A stretch of 64,000 nucleotides of DNA, taken from Cyclina sinensis. Taxonomy: Eukaryota; Mollusca; Bivalvia; Venerida; Veneridae. The notes below the pieces were generated by a model. It was not told the origin of the DNA. It ran no database searches and saw only the letters and a program-made list of their open reading frames with translations. A program made the translations under genes and the position numbers. Where the stretch lies: NCBI GenBank assembly GCA_012932295.1, contig JAAONU010000013.1, forward strand, positions 45,894,627 to 45,958,626. The letters run 5' to 3'. Shown one piece after another: positions 1-11,560 of the stretch (its first letter is position 1; every line of letters begins with the position of its first letter).

Positions 1-1203
1 CCTTGTTAACACTCTAGAGGTAACATTTTTAGACCAAATAATCTGGAAATCTGTCAGGAAGGTTGCTTCTATGATTTCTAGCCCAAATTCAAATATGGGT
101 CATCTTGGTTCAAAAACTAGGTCACGGAGCCCAAAAATAGAAACATCTTGTTAACACTCTAGAGGTAACATTTTCAGCCCAAATAATCTGGAAATTTGTC
201 AGAAAGGTTAGTTCAAAGATTTCTAGCACAAGTTCAAATATGGGTCATCTGGGTTCAAAAACTAGGTCACAGAGCCCAAAAATAGAAAAATCTTGTTAAC
301 ACTCTAGAGGTTACATTTTCAGCCCAAATAATCTGGAAATTTGTCAGAAAAATTGCCTTGAGAATTTCTAGATCAAGTTTGAGTATGGGTCATCTGGGGT
401 CAAAAACTGGGTCACAGAGTCCAAATATGGAAAAACCTTGTTAATATTCTAAAGGTAGCATTTTCAGTCCAAATAACCTGGAAATTTGTCAGAAAGATTC
501 TATGGATGATTTCTAGCTCAGTTTCGAATATAGGTTCTCTGGGGTCAAAAACTAGGTCACAGAGCCGAAAGTAGAAAAACCTTGTAAAAGCTCTAGATGT
601 TACATTTTTAGTCCAAATGTCCTTGATATTTGTCAGAAAGGTTGTTTCAATGATTTCTAGCTCAAATTTGGATATGGGTCATCTGGGATCAAAAACTAGG
701 TCACATGGTACAAATATTTAAAAAACATTTTAACACTCCAGAGGTTACATTTTCAGTCCAAATATCCTGGAAATTTGTCAGACAGGTCTTTTTGATGATT
801 TCTAGCTCAAGTTGGAGTATGGGTCATCTTGGGTCAAAAACTAGGTCACAGAGCCCAAATATGGAAAAACTTTGTAAACACTCTAGAGGCTACATTTTAA
901 GTCCAAATGTCCTGGAAATTTGTCAGATAGGTTGTTTTTATGATTTGTAGCTCAAGTTTAGATATGGGTTATCTGGGGTCAAAAACTAGGTCACAGAGCC
1001 TAAATATCGAGAAACCTTGTTAACACTCTAGATGCTACTTTTTCAGTCCAAATATCCAGGAAATTTGTCAAAGAGATTGTTTCAATAATTTCTAGGTCAA
1101 GTTCGAATATGGGTCATCTGGGGTCAATTAACCAGGTCCATAGCAACTTTGTTAAAAGCATTCATACTCAGGTGAGCGATACAGGGCCATCATGGCCCTC
1201 TTG
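1..1203 (+). mobile_element. HINE-like element, AGCTCACC family, 5'-cut by window edge
   Basis: This is the right-hand part of a non-autonomous interspersed element whose left end lies outside the window. It is made of divergent tandem units of about 145 bp, recognisable by recurring AACACTCTAGAGG, GGAAATTTGTCAGAAAGG and AAAAACTAGGTCACAGAGCC. The 3' end is intact: CTCAGGTGAGCG (the inverted copy of the family's 5' terminus), then the hairpin GGGCCATCATGGCCC, then TCTTG, followed by TT of the 33-bp satellite. There is no protein-coding potential; the short open frames are interrupted and follow the repeat. Confidence 0.75.
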
Positions 1204-1337
1204 TTACAGTTTAGGGCTATCACTCTGCTGTTTTTATTACAGTTTAGGGCTATCACTCTGCTGTTTTTATTACAGTTCAGGGTATCACTCTGCTGTTTTT
1301 ATTACAGTTTAGGGCTATCACTCTGCTGTTTTTATTT
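1204..1337. repeat. 33-bp minisatellite, segment 1
   Basis: About four copies of a 33-bp unit whose core is AGGGCTATCACTCTGCTG preceded by TTACAGTT. The segment begins exactly at the 3' end of the preceding element and ends at the 5' end of the next, so it looks like a surviving piece of one larger array that transposable elements invaded. Confidence 0.9.
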
Positions 1338-2221
1338 ATCCCCCCGCCAAAGGCGGAGGGGATATTAGGAATGCCCTTCGTGCGTCCGTGCGTCTGTGCG
1401 TCCGTGTGTCTGTGCATCCGTGCGTCCGTGCGTCTGCCCGAAACAATTTTGTCAGGAGCATAACTCCAAAACTACTTGAGGGATTTTATTCAAACTTCAT
1501 ACACTGACAGAGCACATTGGTAGGTAGTGCAGTGTGAAAGTGCAATAACTCTACCTTGCCTTTTTTTAGTGTTATTCCGCTTTATCAAATTTACTTGATA
1601 AATTTTGTCTGGAGCATAACTCCAAAACTGCCAGAGGGATTTTATTCAAACTTCATACACTGACAGAGCTCATTGGTAGGTAGTGCAGTGTGCAAGTCCA
1701 ATAACTCTACCTTGCCTATTTTTAGAGTAACTCCCCTTTATCAGAATTACTTGATAAATTTTGTCCGGACCATAACTCCAAAACTACTTGAGGAATTTTA
1801 TTCAAACTTCATACACTGACAGAACACATTGGTAGGGAGTGCAGTGTGCAAGTGCAATAACTCTTCCTTGCCTATTTTTAGAGTTATTCCCCTTTATCAG
1901 AATTACTTGATAAATTTTGTCCGGAGCATAACTCTAAAACTACTTGAGGGATTTTATTCAAACTTCATACACTGACAGAGCACATTGGTAGGTAGTGCAA
2001 TGTGCAAGAACAATAACTCTAGCTTGCCTATTTTTAGAGTTATTCCCCTTTATCAGAATTACTTGATAAATTTTGTCCAGAGCATAACTCCAAAACTACT
2101 TGAGGGATTTTATTCAAATTTCATACACTCACAGGGCACATTGGTAGGTAGTGCAGTGTGCAAGTCCAATAACTCTACCTTGCCTATTTTTTAGAGTTAT
2201 TCCCCTTTATCAGATTTACTT
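1338..2221 (+). mobile_element. HINE-like element, ATCCCCCCGCC family, 3' end missing
   Basis: The 5' terminus is a palindrome: ATCCCCCCGCC, AAA, then GGCGGAGGGGAT. A GTCCGTGCGTCTGTGCG-type simple stretch follows, then five tandem units of about 155 bp marked by CATAACTCCAAAACTACTTG. The expected 3' end of this family (GGGGGGATTAACCATG hairpin plus GCTCTTG, seen intact at 5100-5127) is absent here, so this copy is truncated or recombined. The right boundary is approximate. Confidence 0.6.
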
Positions 2222-2275
2222 GTTTACATTTTAAAAATCCCAGCATATACATGTATATCTAATTCTTGAATTTTT
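2222..2275. other. short AT-rich spacer between elements
   Basis: About 54 bp of unremarkable AT-rich sequence separating the truncated ATCCCCCC element from the next AGCTCACC element. It ends in TTTTT, a suitable target for the TT-directed insertion that follows. Confidence 0.4.
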
Positions 2276-4667
2276 AGCTCACCTGAGCATGCTCATGTGA
2301 GCTTTTAGGATCCTTGATTGTCCGGCGTCCGTCCGTCCGTCGTCCACAATTCATTCAAACGACATCTCCTCTGAAACCACTGGGCAAAATTTAATGAAAC
2401 TTGCCTAGAATGTTCCTTGCATGAAGCTCTACCAAGTTTGTTCAAATGGTTCTGGTTCATTGCATTTCTGGGTCACAGGAGCTAAAAACAGATTTTAAAA
2501 GTTGGATCTTTAAAAATCTTCTTGTCAGAAACCACAAGGCCTGGAGCTTTGATATTTGGTATAAAGCATCATCTAGTGGACCTCTACCAAGTTTGTTCAA
2601 ATTATGATCCTGGGGTCAAAAATGGCCCCGCCCCAGGGGTAACTTGTTTTACATAGAGTTATATAGGAAAAACTTTAAAAATCTTCTTGTCAAAAACCGT
2701 AAGGCATAGAGCTAAGATATTTGGTGTGCAGCATTGTCTAGTGGACCTCTACTAAGTTTGTTCAAATCATGGCCTCTGGGTCAAAAATGGCCCCGCCCCA
2801 GGGGTAACTTGTGTTACATAGAGTTATATATGAAAAACTTTAAAAATCTTCTTGTCAGAAACCGTAAGGCATAGAGCTTAGATATTTGATATGTAGCATT
2901 GTCTAGTGGACTTCTACCAAGTTTGTTCAAATTATACCTCTGGGGTCAAATTTGGCCCCACCCTGGGGTCATTGGTTTTACATAGACTTATATAGGAAAA
3001 ACTTCGAAAATCTTCTTGTCTGAAACCACAAGGCCCTGAGCCTTAAGATTTAGTATGTAGCATTGTCTAGTGGACCTCTACCAAGTTTGTTCCAATTATA
3101 CCCCTGGAGTCAAATTTGGCCCCACCCCGGGGTCATTGGTTTTACATAGGCTTATATAGTGAAAACTTTGAAAATCTTCTTGTAGAAGGAGAAGTAACAT
3201 TTTCAGTCCAAATAATTTGGAAATTTGTCAGACAGGTTGTTTCTATGATTTCTAGCTCAAGTTCGAATATGGGTCATCTGGGTTCAAAAACTAGGTCACA
3301 GAGCCCAAAAAAAGAAAAACCTTGTTAACACTCTAGAGGTTACATTTTCAGTCCAAATATCCTGGAAATTTGTCAGAAAGGTTGTTTTGATGATTTTTAG
3401 CTCCGGTTCAAAATTGGGTCATCTGGGTTCAAAAACTAGGTCACAGAGCCCAAATATGGAAAAACCTTGTTAACACTGTAGAGGTAACACTTTCAGTCCA
3501 AATAACCTGGAATCTGTCAGAAAGGTTGTTTCAATGATTTCTAGGTTAAATTTGAAAATGTGTCATCTGAAATCAAAAACTAGGTCACAGAGCCCAAAAA
3601 TAGAAAAAAACTTGTTAACACTCTAGAAGCTACTTTTCAGTCCAAGTATTCTCGAAATTTGTCAAAAAAAATGTTTTAATGATTTCTAGCTCAGATTCGA
3701 ATAAAGGTCATCTGGGGTCAAAAACTAGGTCACAAACCCAAAATATGGAAAAACCTTGTTAACATGCATTGAGGTAACATTTTCAGTTCAAATAACCTTG
3801 AAATTTGTCAGAAAGATTGTTTTAATGATTTCTAGCTCAGTTTTGAATATGGGTTATGTAGGGTAAAAAACTAGGACACAGGACCAAAAAGTAGAAAATC
3901 CTTGTTAATGCTCTAGAGGTTACATTTTCAGTCCAAATGTCCTTGAAATTTGTCAGAAAGGTTGTTTCAATGATTTCTAGCCCAGATTAGGATATGGGTC
4001 ATCTGGGATCAAAATCTAGGTCACAGAGCCCTAAAATGTAAAAACCATTTTAACACTCCAGAGGTTACATTTTCAGTCCAAATATCCTGGAAATTTGTCA
4101 GACAGGTTGTTTTGATGATTTCTAGCTCAAGTACTAATATGGGTCATCTTTGGTCAAAAACTAGGTCACAGAGACCAAATATGGAAAAACCTTGTTAACA
4201 CTCTAGAGTTAAGATTTTAATTCCAAATAACCTGAAAATTTGTCAGAAAGGTTGCTTCTATGATTTCTAGCTCAACTTTGAATATGGGTCATCTGGATTA
4301 AAAAACTAGGTCACAGAGCCTAAATATCGAAAAACTTTGTTAACACTCTAGAGGCTACATTTTAAGTCCAAATGTCTGGAAATTTGTCAGAAAGGTTGTT
4401 TTGATGATTTCTAGCTCAGGTTTGGATATGGATCATCTATGGTCAAAAACTAGGTCACAGAGCCCAAATATGGAAAAACCTTGTTAACACTCTAGAGGCC
4501 ACACTTTCAGTCCAAATAACCTTGAAATTTGTCAGAAAGATTGTTTCAATAATTTCTAGGCCAAGTTTGAATATGGGTCATCTGTGGTCAATTAACCAGG
4601 TCCATAGCAACTATGTTAAAAGCAGTCATATTCAGGTGAGCGATATAGGGCCATCATGGCCCTCTTG
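2276..4667 (+). mobile_element. HINE-like element, AGCTCACC family, chimeric interior
   Basis: A complete copy. The 5' palindrome AGCTCACCTGAGC/GCTCATGTGAGCT is followed by GTCCGTCCGTCC. The 3' end is TTCAGGTGAGCG, hairpin GGGCCATCATGGCCC, TCTTG, then TTT. The interior has two unrelated tandem parts. From about 2370 to 3178 there are units with CCACAAGGC and GTGGACCTCTACCAAGTTTG. From about 3185 to 4600 there are 145-bp units with AACACTCTAGAGG and AAAAACTAGGTCACAGAGCC. Other copies in the window carry only one of the two interiors (for example 6118-7840 and 55837-57139), so this one looks recombined. Confidence 0.75.
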
Positions 4668-4678
4668 TTTAACTTATT

Positions 4679-5127
4679 ATCCCCCCGCCAAAGGCGAAGG
4701 GGATATTAGAAATGGTCTCTGTCCGTCTGTGTGTCCGTCCGTTCCAGTTTTGTCCGGAGCATAACTCCAAAAGCACTTGAGTGATTTTCTTCAAACTTCA
4801 TATACTGAAAGAGCACATTTGGAGGAGGTGCAGTGTGAAAGAATAATAACTCTACCTTGTCTACTTTTAGAATTATTCCCCTTTATCAGATTTAATTGAA
4901 AAACTTAGTCCGAAGCATAACTCCAAAAGTGCTTGAGCGATTTTCTTCAAACTTAATACACTGACATAGCACATTGGTAGGAAGTGCAGTTTGCAAGAAC
5001 AGTATTTCTACCTTGCCTATTTTTTGTGGGATTTTCTTCAAACATTATTACATTGAGTGTTTGAAAGTACAACCTTCAGGTAGCTTCTTCCCGGTGGGGG
5101 GATTAACCATGTGTAACATGGCTCTTG
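4679..5127 (+). mobile_element. HINE-like element, ATCCCCCCGCC family, short complete copy
   Basis: A 449-bp copy with both ends. The 5' end is ATCCCCCCGCCAAAGGCG with its hairpin partner. The 3' end is GGGGGGAT (inverse of the 5' terminus), then a tail with the hairpin CCATGTGTAACATGG and CTCTTG, next to TT of the 33-bp satellite. The interior has about two units of the CATAACTCCAAAA type. It is the clearest model of this family in the window. Confidence 0.75.
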
Positions 5128-6117
5128 TTACAGTTTAGGGCTATCACTCTGCTGTTTTTATTAAAGTTTAGGGCTATCACTGTGCTGTTTTTATTACAGT
5201 TCAGGGCTATCACTCTGCTGTTTTTATTAAAGTTTAGGGCTATCACTCTGCTGTTTTTAATTACAGTTCAGGGCTATCACTCTGCTGTTTTTATTACAGT
5301 TCAGGGCTATCACTCTGCTGTTTTTATTACAGTTTAGGGCTATCACTCTGCTGTTTTATTACAGTTCAGGGCTATCACTCTGCTGTTTTATTACAGTTTA
5401 GGGCTATCACTCTGCTGTTAATGTTACAGTTAAGGGCTATCACTCTCCTTTTTTATTACAGTTCTGGGCTATCACTCTGCTGTTTTTGTTACAGTTCAGG
5501 GCTATCACTCTGCTGTTTTTAATACAGTTCAAGGCTATCACTCTGCTGTTTTTATTACAAGTTAGGGCTATCACTCTGCTGTTTTATTACAGTTCAGGGC
5601 TATCACTCTGCTGTTTTATTACAGTTTAGGGCTATCACTCTGCTGTTAATGTTACAGTTAAGGGCTATCACTTTTTTTTTTTTTTATTACAGTTCAGGGC
5701 TATCACTCTGCTGTTTAATTACAGTTCAGGGCTATCACTCTGCTGTTTTATTACAGTTCAGGGCTATCACTCTGCTGTTTTATTACAGTTTAGGGCTATC
5801 ACTCTACTGTTAATGTTACAGTTCAGGGCTGTCACTCTCCTTTTTTTTATTACAGTTCAGGGCTATCACTCTGCTGTTTTTATTACATTTCAGGGCTATC
5901 ACTTTTCTGTCTTTATAACAGTTCAATGCTATCACTCTTCTGTTTTTATTTCAGTTTAGGGCTATCACTCTGCTGATTTTATTACAGTTTAGGGCTATCA
6001 CTCTGCTGTTATTGTTACAGTTCAGGGCTATCACTCTGCTGTTTTTATTACAGTTTAGGGCTATCACTCTGCTGTTTTTTTTTTACAGTTTAGGGCTATC
6101 ACTCTGCTGTTTTTATT
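5128..6117. repeat. 33-bp minisatellite, segment 2 (about 30 copies)
   Basis: About 990 bp of the TTACAGTTCAGGGC / TATCACTCTGCTG unit, with alternating subtypes (AGTTCAGGG or AGTTTAGGG; TTTTTATT or TTAATGTT). It is bounded on both sides by element ends. Because 33 is a multiple of three, stretches stay open in several frames, but this is a property of the repeat and not evidence for a gene. Confidence 0.92.
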
Positions 6118-7840
6118 AGCTCACCTGTCATGTTGTGACAGAGTGAGCTTTTCTCATCACCTTTTGTCCGTTGTATGTCCGTCTGTCCGTCCACAATTAG
6201 TTAATTAACACTCTAGTGGTCAGATTTTTGCCTCAATTGTCATGAAACTTGGTCAGGATGTTTGTCTCATCAATATCTCTGACGAGTTCGAACATGGGTT
6301 ATCAGGGTTGGAAAACTAGGTCACAGAGCCCAAATATAGAAAAACCTTGTTAACACTCTAGAGGCTACTTTTTCAGTCCAAATATCTTGGAAGTTTGTCA
6401 GAGATGTTCTATCAATGATTTCTAGCTCAAGTTCGAATATGGGTCATCTGGGTTCAAAAACTAGGTCGCGGAGCCCAAAAATAGAAAAATCTTGTTAACA
6501 CTCTAGAGGTTACATTTTCAGTACAAATAATCTGGAAATTTGTCCAAAAGGTTGCTTTGACGATTTTCAGGTCAAGTTCAGATATGGGTCATGTGGGGTC
6601 AAAAACTAGGTCACAGAGCCCAAATATTGAAAATCCTTGTTAACTCTCTAGAGGTAACATTTTTAGCCCAAATAATCAGGAAAATTGTCAGAAAGGTTGC
6701 TTCTATGATTTCTAGCTCAAGTTCGAATATGGGTCATCTGGGTTCAAAAACTAGGTCGCGGAGCCCAAAAGTAGAAAAATCTTGTTAACACTCTAGAGGT
6801 TACATTTTCAGTACAAATAATCTAGAAATTTGTCAGAAAGGTCGCTTTGACGGTTTCTACGTCGAGTTCGAATATGGGTCATCTGGGGTCAAAAACTAGG
6901 TCACAGATCCCAAATATTGAAAATCCTTGTTAACACTCTAGAGGTAACATTTTTAGCTCAAAAAAACTGGAAATTTGTCAGAAAGGTTACTTCATGATTT
7001 CTAGCTCACATTCGAATATGGGTCATCTGGGTTCAAAAACTAGGTCGCGGAGCCCAAAAATAAAAAAATCTTGTTAACACTCTAGAGGTTACATTTTCAT
7101 CTCAAATAATCTGGAAATTTGTCAGAAAGGTTGCCTTGAGGATTTCAAGGTCAAATTCAAATATGGGTCCTCTGGGGTAAAAAAATAGGTCACAAAGCCC
7201 AAATATGGAAAAACCTTGTTAACATTTTAGAGGTAACATTTTCAGTCCAATTACTGTAACCTGGAAATTTGTCAGAAAGCTGAATTCTATGGTTTCTAGC
7301 TCAGTTTCAGATATGGGTTATCTGGGTTTGCAAACTAGGTCACAGAGCCCAAATTTCGAGAAACTTTGTTAACACTCTAGAGGCTATATTTTCAGTCCAA
7401 ATGTCCTGGAAATTTGTCAAGAAGGTTTTTTTTGATGATTTGTAGCTCAGGTTTGATATGGGTTATCTGGGGTCAAAAACTAGGTCACAGAGCCCAAATA
7501 TCGAAAAACCTTGTTAACACTCTAGAGGCTACTTTTCAGTCCAAATGTCTGGAAATTTGTCTGAGAGATTGTTTAAATAATTTCTAGCTCAAGTTCGAAT
7601 ATGGGACATCTATGTTAAAAAACTAGGTCAAAGAGCCCAAATATGGAAAAACCTTGTTAATACTCTAGAAGTAACATTTCTGGTACAAATAACCTTGAAA
7701 TTTGTCAGAGAGATTGTTTCAATAATTTCTAGGTCAGATTTGAATATGGGTCATCTGGGGTCAATTAACCAGGTCCATAGCAACTTTGTCAAAAGCAGTC
7801 ATACTCAGGTGAGCGATACAGGGCCATCATGGCCCTCTTG
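6118..7840 (+). mobile_element. HINE-like element, AGCTCACC family, inserted in 33-bp satellite
   Basis: A complete copy flanked on both sides by the 33-bp satellite. The 5' end is AGCTCACCTGTCATG with partner GACAGAGTGAGCT. The 3' end is CTCAGGTGAGCG plus hairpin GGGCCATCATGGCCC plus TCTTG. Removing it and one TT joins the left flank CTGCTGTTTTTATT to ACAGTTCAGGGC, which is exactly the satellite consensus. The interior is the 145-bp tandem unit type. This is the cleanest empty-site reconstruction in the window. Confidence 0.85.
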
Positions 7841-7941
7841 TTACAGTTCAGGGCTATCTTTCTGCTGTTATTGTTACAGTTCGGGGCTATCACTCTGCTG
7901 TTTTTATTACAGTTTAGGGCTATCACTCTGCTATTTTTATT
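7841..7941. repeat. 33-bp minisatellite, segment 3
   Basis: Three copies of the 33-bp unit between two element insertions, in phase with the neighbouring segments. Confidence 0.9.
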
Positions 7942-10407
7942 AGCTCGACTTTTTTTGGGGGAAAAAATAGAGTTATTGTCATAGTCATGGTGTCGTTGCC
8001 GTTGCCTTTCCCGTCCGAAAACTTTAACATTGATCATAATTTTTTTATTCCTTGATGGATTATCTTCATACTTGGACACAACAACCCTTTGGACAAGACC
8101 CTCAAGATGACCAGACTAAACTTGACCTTGACTCTTAAATGACCTTCATATTCAAGGTCAAAATATTGAATTTTGCTAAAATTGGCCAGTACTTTATTAT
8201 AAGTAGGTGGTTTCTCTTAATTCTTGGACACAACAACCATTTGGACAAGACCTTCAAGCTGACCAGACTAAATTTGACTTTGACTCATAAATGACCTTGA
8301 TATTCAAGGTCAAAATATTAAATTTTGCTAAAATTGGCCATAACTTTATTATTAATAGGTGGATTCTCTTTATGCTTGGACACAACAACCCTTTGGACAA
8401 GACCTTCAAGCTGACCAGACTAAACTTGACCTTGACTCATAAATGACCTTCATCTTCAAGGTCAAATTATTGAATTTTGCTAAAATTAACCATAACATAA
8501 GTATTTATGGTTGGATTTGATTTATACTTGGACAAAACAACACTTATGACAAAACCGACATGTTGAATAACTCAGATTTGACCATGACTTTAAAATTACC
8601 TTGACTGTCAAGGTCAGATGATTGAATTTTGCATAAATTGTAATAACTTCCTCATTAATTTATAGATTTAATTCAAACTTGGACTAAACAACAGTTGTGA
8701 CAAATCCCATATTATGATTATTTCAAGTTTGACCTTGACCTTTAAATGACCTTGACGGTCAAGGTCAAATCATTCAATTTTGTTAAAGCTGGCCATAATT
8801 ATGTAATTTATTGTTGGATTTGAATCAGACTTAGACAAAACAACACTTTTTCGTTTCGATTTCAAAAATGTCAACGCATGGCCTATATTTTTGACCTACT
8901 GACCTACTTTCTAGTTTTAAGTTACAGCAATGAAATTTGGACTGTGTGCACAGTTTTTATTTCAATTTCAAAAATATCATGGCATGACCTATATTTTTGA
9001 CCTACTGACCTACTTTTTGTTTTTGGTGCTATGGCAATGAAATTTGGACCTTTTATACAGTTTTATCTTTTGATTTCAAAAACGTCATAGCATGACCTAT
9101 ATTTTTTACCTACTGACCTACTTTTCTGTTTTTTAGCTACAGCAATGAAATAAGGACTGTGTGCACAGTTTTTCGTTTCAATTTCAGAAATGTCATAGCA
9201 TTACCTATATTTTTGACCTACTGACCTACTTTTTGTTTTTGGAGCTGTGGCAATGAAATTTGGACCGTGTGCACAGTTTTTAGTTTCCAATTCAAAAACG
9301 TCATGACATGACCTATATTTATGACCTACTGACCTACTTTTTTTGTTTTTTAGCTACAGCAATGAAATTTGGACCGTGTGCACAGTTTCTCGTTTTGAAT
9401 AAAAAATGTCATGGCATGACCTATATTTTTATGCTACTGACCTTATTTTTTGTTTTTGGAGCTACAGCAATGAAATTTGGACCGTGTGCACAGTTTTTCC
9501 TTCCGATTTCAATAATATCATGGCATGACCTATATTTTTGACCTACTGACCTACTTTTTGTTTTTGGAGCTATGGCAATGAAATTTGGACCATGTATACA
9601 CTTTCTATTCAGATTTCAAAAACATCATAGCATGACATATATTTTTGACCTACTGACCTCCTTTTTTGTTTTAAAGCTACGGCAATGAAATTTGGACTGT
9701 GTGTACAGCTTTTCGTTTGGATTTCAAAAATGTCATCTCATGACCTATATTTTGACCTACTGACCTCCTTTTTGTTTTTGAAATTGCATTGGTCCATTTC
9801 TGTGATATGCATTATTACATTCATAAAAATTTCTTTCATCTTTGAACCCAGGTTAGTGCTTTAGGGCCATTGGCCCTCTTGTTTATTAATACTTGGACAA
9901 AACAAGGCTTATGACAAAACCTACACGTTAAATTATTCAAGTATGACCTTAACCTTTAAATGACCTTTACAGTCAAATTGGCTATTATTGCATTTTGCTA
10001 AAATAGCCAAACTTGGTTTTATGGACAGATTTGATCTATACAGGGACAAAACAACACTGAGAATAAAAGAAACGTGTTAAACAATTCAAGCATTACCTTG
10101 ACCTTTAAATGATCTTGCATTACTTAACTTGGCTATATCTTTGTTGTAAATGGATGTAGTGTCTTCATGCTTGGACATAACTACTTTTTAGACAATACCT
10201 CCAGAGAAGGTTAAACTGAACTTGACCTAGACCTTTAAGGTCAAATTTCTGAATGTTGCTAAAATTGGCCATAACTTTGTTATGTATAATTATATTTTCA
10301 AATGATGTTTCATTTGAAATCCCTTCACCACAATGTGCTTCCTCTGATGTGTTTGCCTTTGGAAATAGAAAAAAGTCGAGCTTGGCCCCCGCTTGCAGTG
10401 GCTGTTG
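7942..10407 (+). mobile_element. HINE-like element, AGCTCGAC family, with a nested insertion
   Basis: The 5' terminus AGCTCGACTTTTTT has a perfect 14-nt inverted copy AAAAAAGTCGAGCT at 10369-10382. A 25-nt tail (GGCCCCCGCTTGCAGTGGC followed by TGTTG) then abuts TT of the satellite. The interior consists of tandem units of roughly 130-150 bp with TTGGACAAAACAACACTT and ATGACCTTGA...CAAGGTCAAA. A different element interrupts it at about 8851-9881. Deleting the whole block with one TT restores the satellite phase (CTGCTATTTTTATT joined to ACAGTTCAGGG). Confidence 0.75.
8851..9881 (+). mobile_element. nested HINE-like element, GACCTACTGACCTAC family
   Basis: About seven tandem units near 120 bp marked by GACCTACTGACCTACTTTTT, AGCAATGAAATTTGGAC and CATGACCTATATTTTTGAC. 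The 3' end is CCAGGTTAGTGC, then TT, then the hairpin AGGGCCATTGGCCCT and CTTG, followed by TTT. The 5' terminus is not recognisable, so this copy is probably 5'-truncated. It interrupts the AGCTCGAC element, whose own repeat type resumes at 9882. Confidence 0.65.
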
Positions 10408-11560
10408 TTACAGTTCAGGGCTGTCACTCTGCTGTTTTTATTATGGTTCAGGGCTATCACTCTGCTGTTTTTATTACAGTTCAGGGCTATCACTCTGCTG
10501 TTTTTATAACAGTTCAGGGCTATCACTCTGCTGTTTTTATTTCAGTTCAGGGCTATCACTCTGCTGTTTTTATTATGGTTCAGGGCTATCACTCTGCTGT
10601 TATTGTTACAGTTCAGGGCTATCACTCTGCTGTTTTTATAACAGTTTAGGGCTATCACTCTGCTGTTATTGTTACAGTTCAGGGCTATCACTCTGCTGTT
10701 TTTATTATGGTTCAGGGCTATCACTCTGCTGTTTTTATTATGGTTCAGGGCTATCACTCTGCTGTTTTTATTACAGAGAAGGGCTATCACTCTGCTGTTT
10801 TTATAACAGTTTAGGGCTATCACTCTGCTGTTTTTATTACAGTTTAGGGCTATCACTCTGCTGTTTTTATTACAGTTGAGGGCTATCACTCTGCTGTTTT
10901 TATTACAGTTTAGGGCTATCACTCTGCTGTTTTTATTACATTTCAGGGCTATCACTCTGCTGTTTTTATTACAGTTCAGGGCTATCACTCTGCTGATTTT
11001 ATAACAGTTTAGGGCTATCACTCTGCTGTTATTGTTACAGTTCAGGGCTATCACTCTGCTGTTTTTATTACAGTTCAGGGCTATCACTCTGCTGTTTTTA
11101 TAACAGTTTAGGGCTATCACTCTGCTGTTATTGTTACAGTTCAGGGCTATCACTCTGCTGTTTTTATAACAGTTTAGGGCTATCACTCTGCTGTTATTGT
11201 TACAGTTCAGGGCTATCACTCTGCTGTTATTGTTACAGTTCAGGGCTATCACTCTGCTGTTTTTATAACAGTTTAGGGCTATCACTCTGCTGTTATTGTT
11301 ACAGTTCAGGGCTATCACTCTGCTGTTATTGTTACAGTTCAGGGCTATCACTCTGCTGTTTTTATAACAGTTTAGGGCTATCACTCTGCTGTTATTGTTA
11401 CAGTTCAGGGCTATCACTCTGCTGTTATTGTTACAGTTCAGGGCTATCACTCTGCTGTTTTTATTACAGTTTAGGGCTATCACTCTGCTGTTATTATTAC
11501 AGTTTAGGGCTATCACTCTGCTGTTATTGTTACAGTTCAGGGCTATCACTCTGCTGTTTT
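10408..11560. repeat. 33-bp minisatellite, segment 4 (about 35 copies)
   Basis: The longest surviving segment, 1153 bp. Units alternate between TTTTTATAACAG, TTTTTATTATGG, TTATTGTTACAG and TTTTTATTACAG spacers around the constant GGGCTATCACTCTGCTG. On the minus strand it stays open for 335 codons with an 11-residue period (NSRVIALNCN type). On the plus strand it gives the period SSGLSLCCFYY. I treat these open frames as a consequence of a stop-free 33-bp unit. Confidence 0.93.

Noticed and set aside
10542..11549. 335-codon minus-strand open frame
   Set aside because: It is a perfect 11-residue repeat of a 33-bp satellite unit, has no unique sequence at either end, and the same satellite is open in other frames too.
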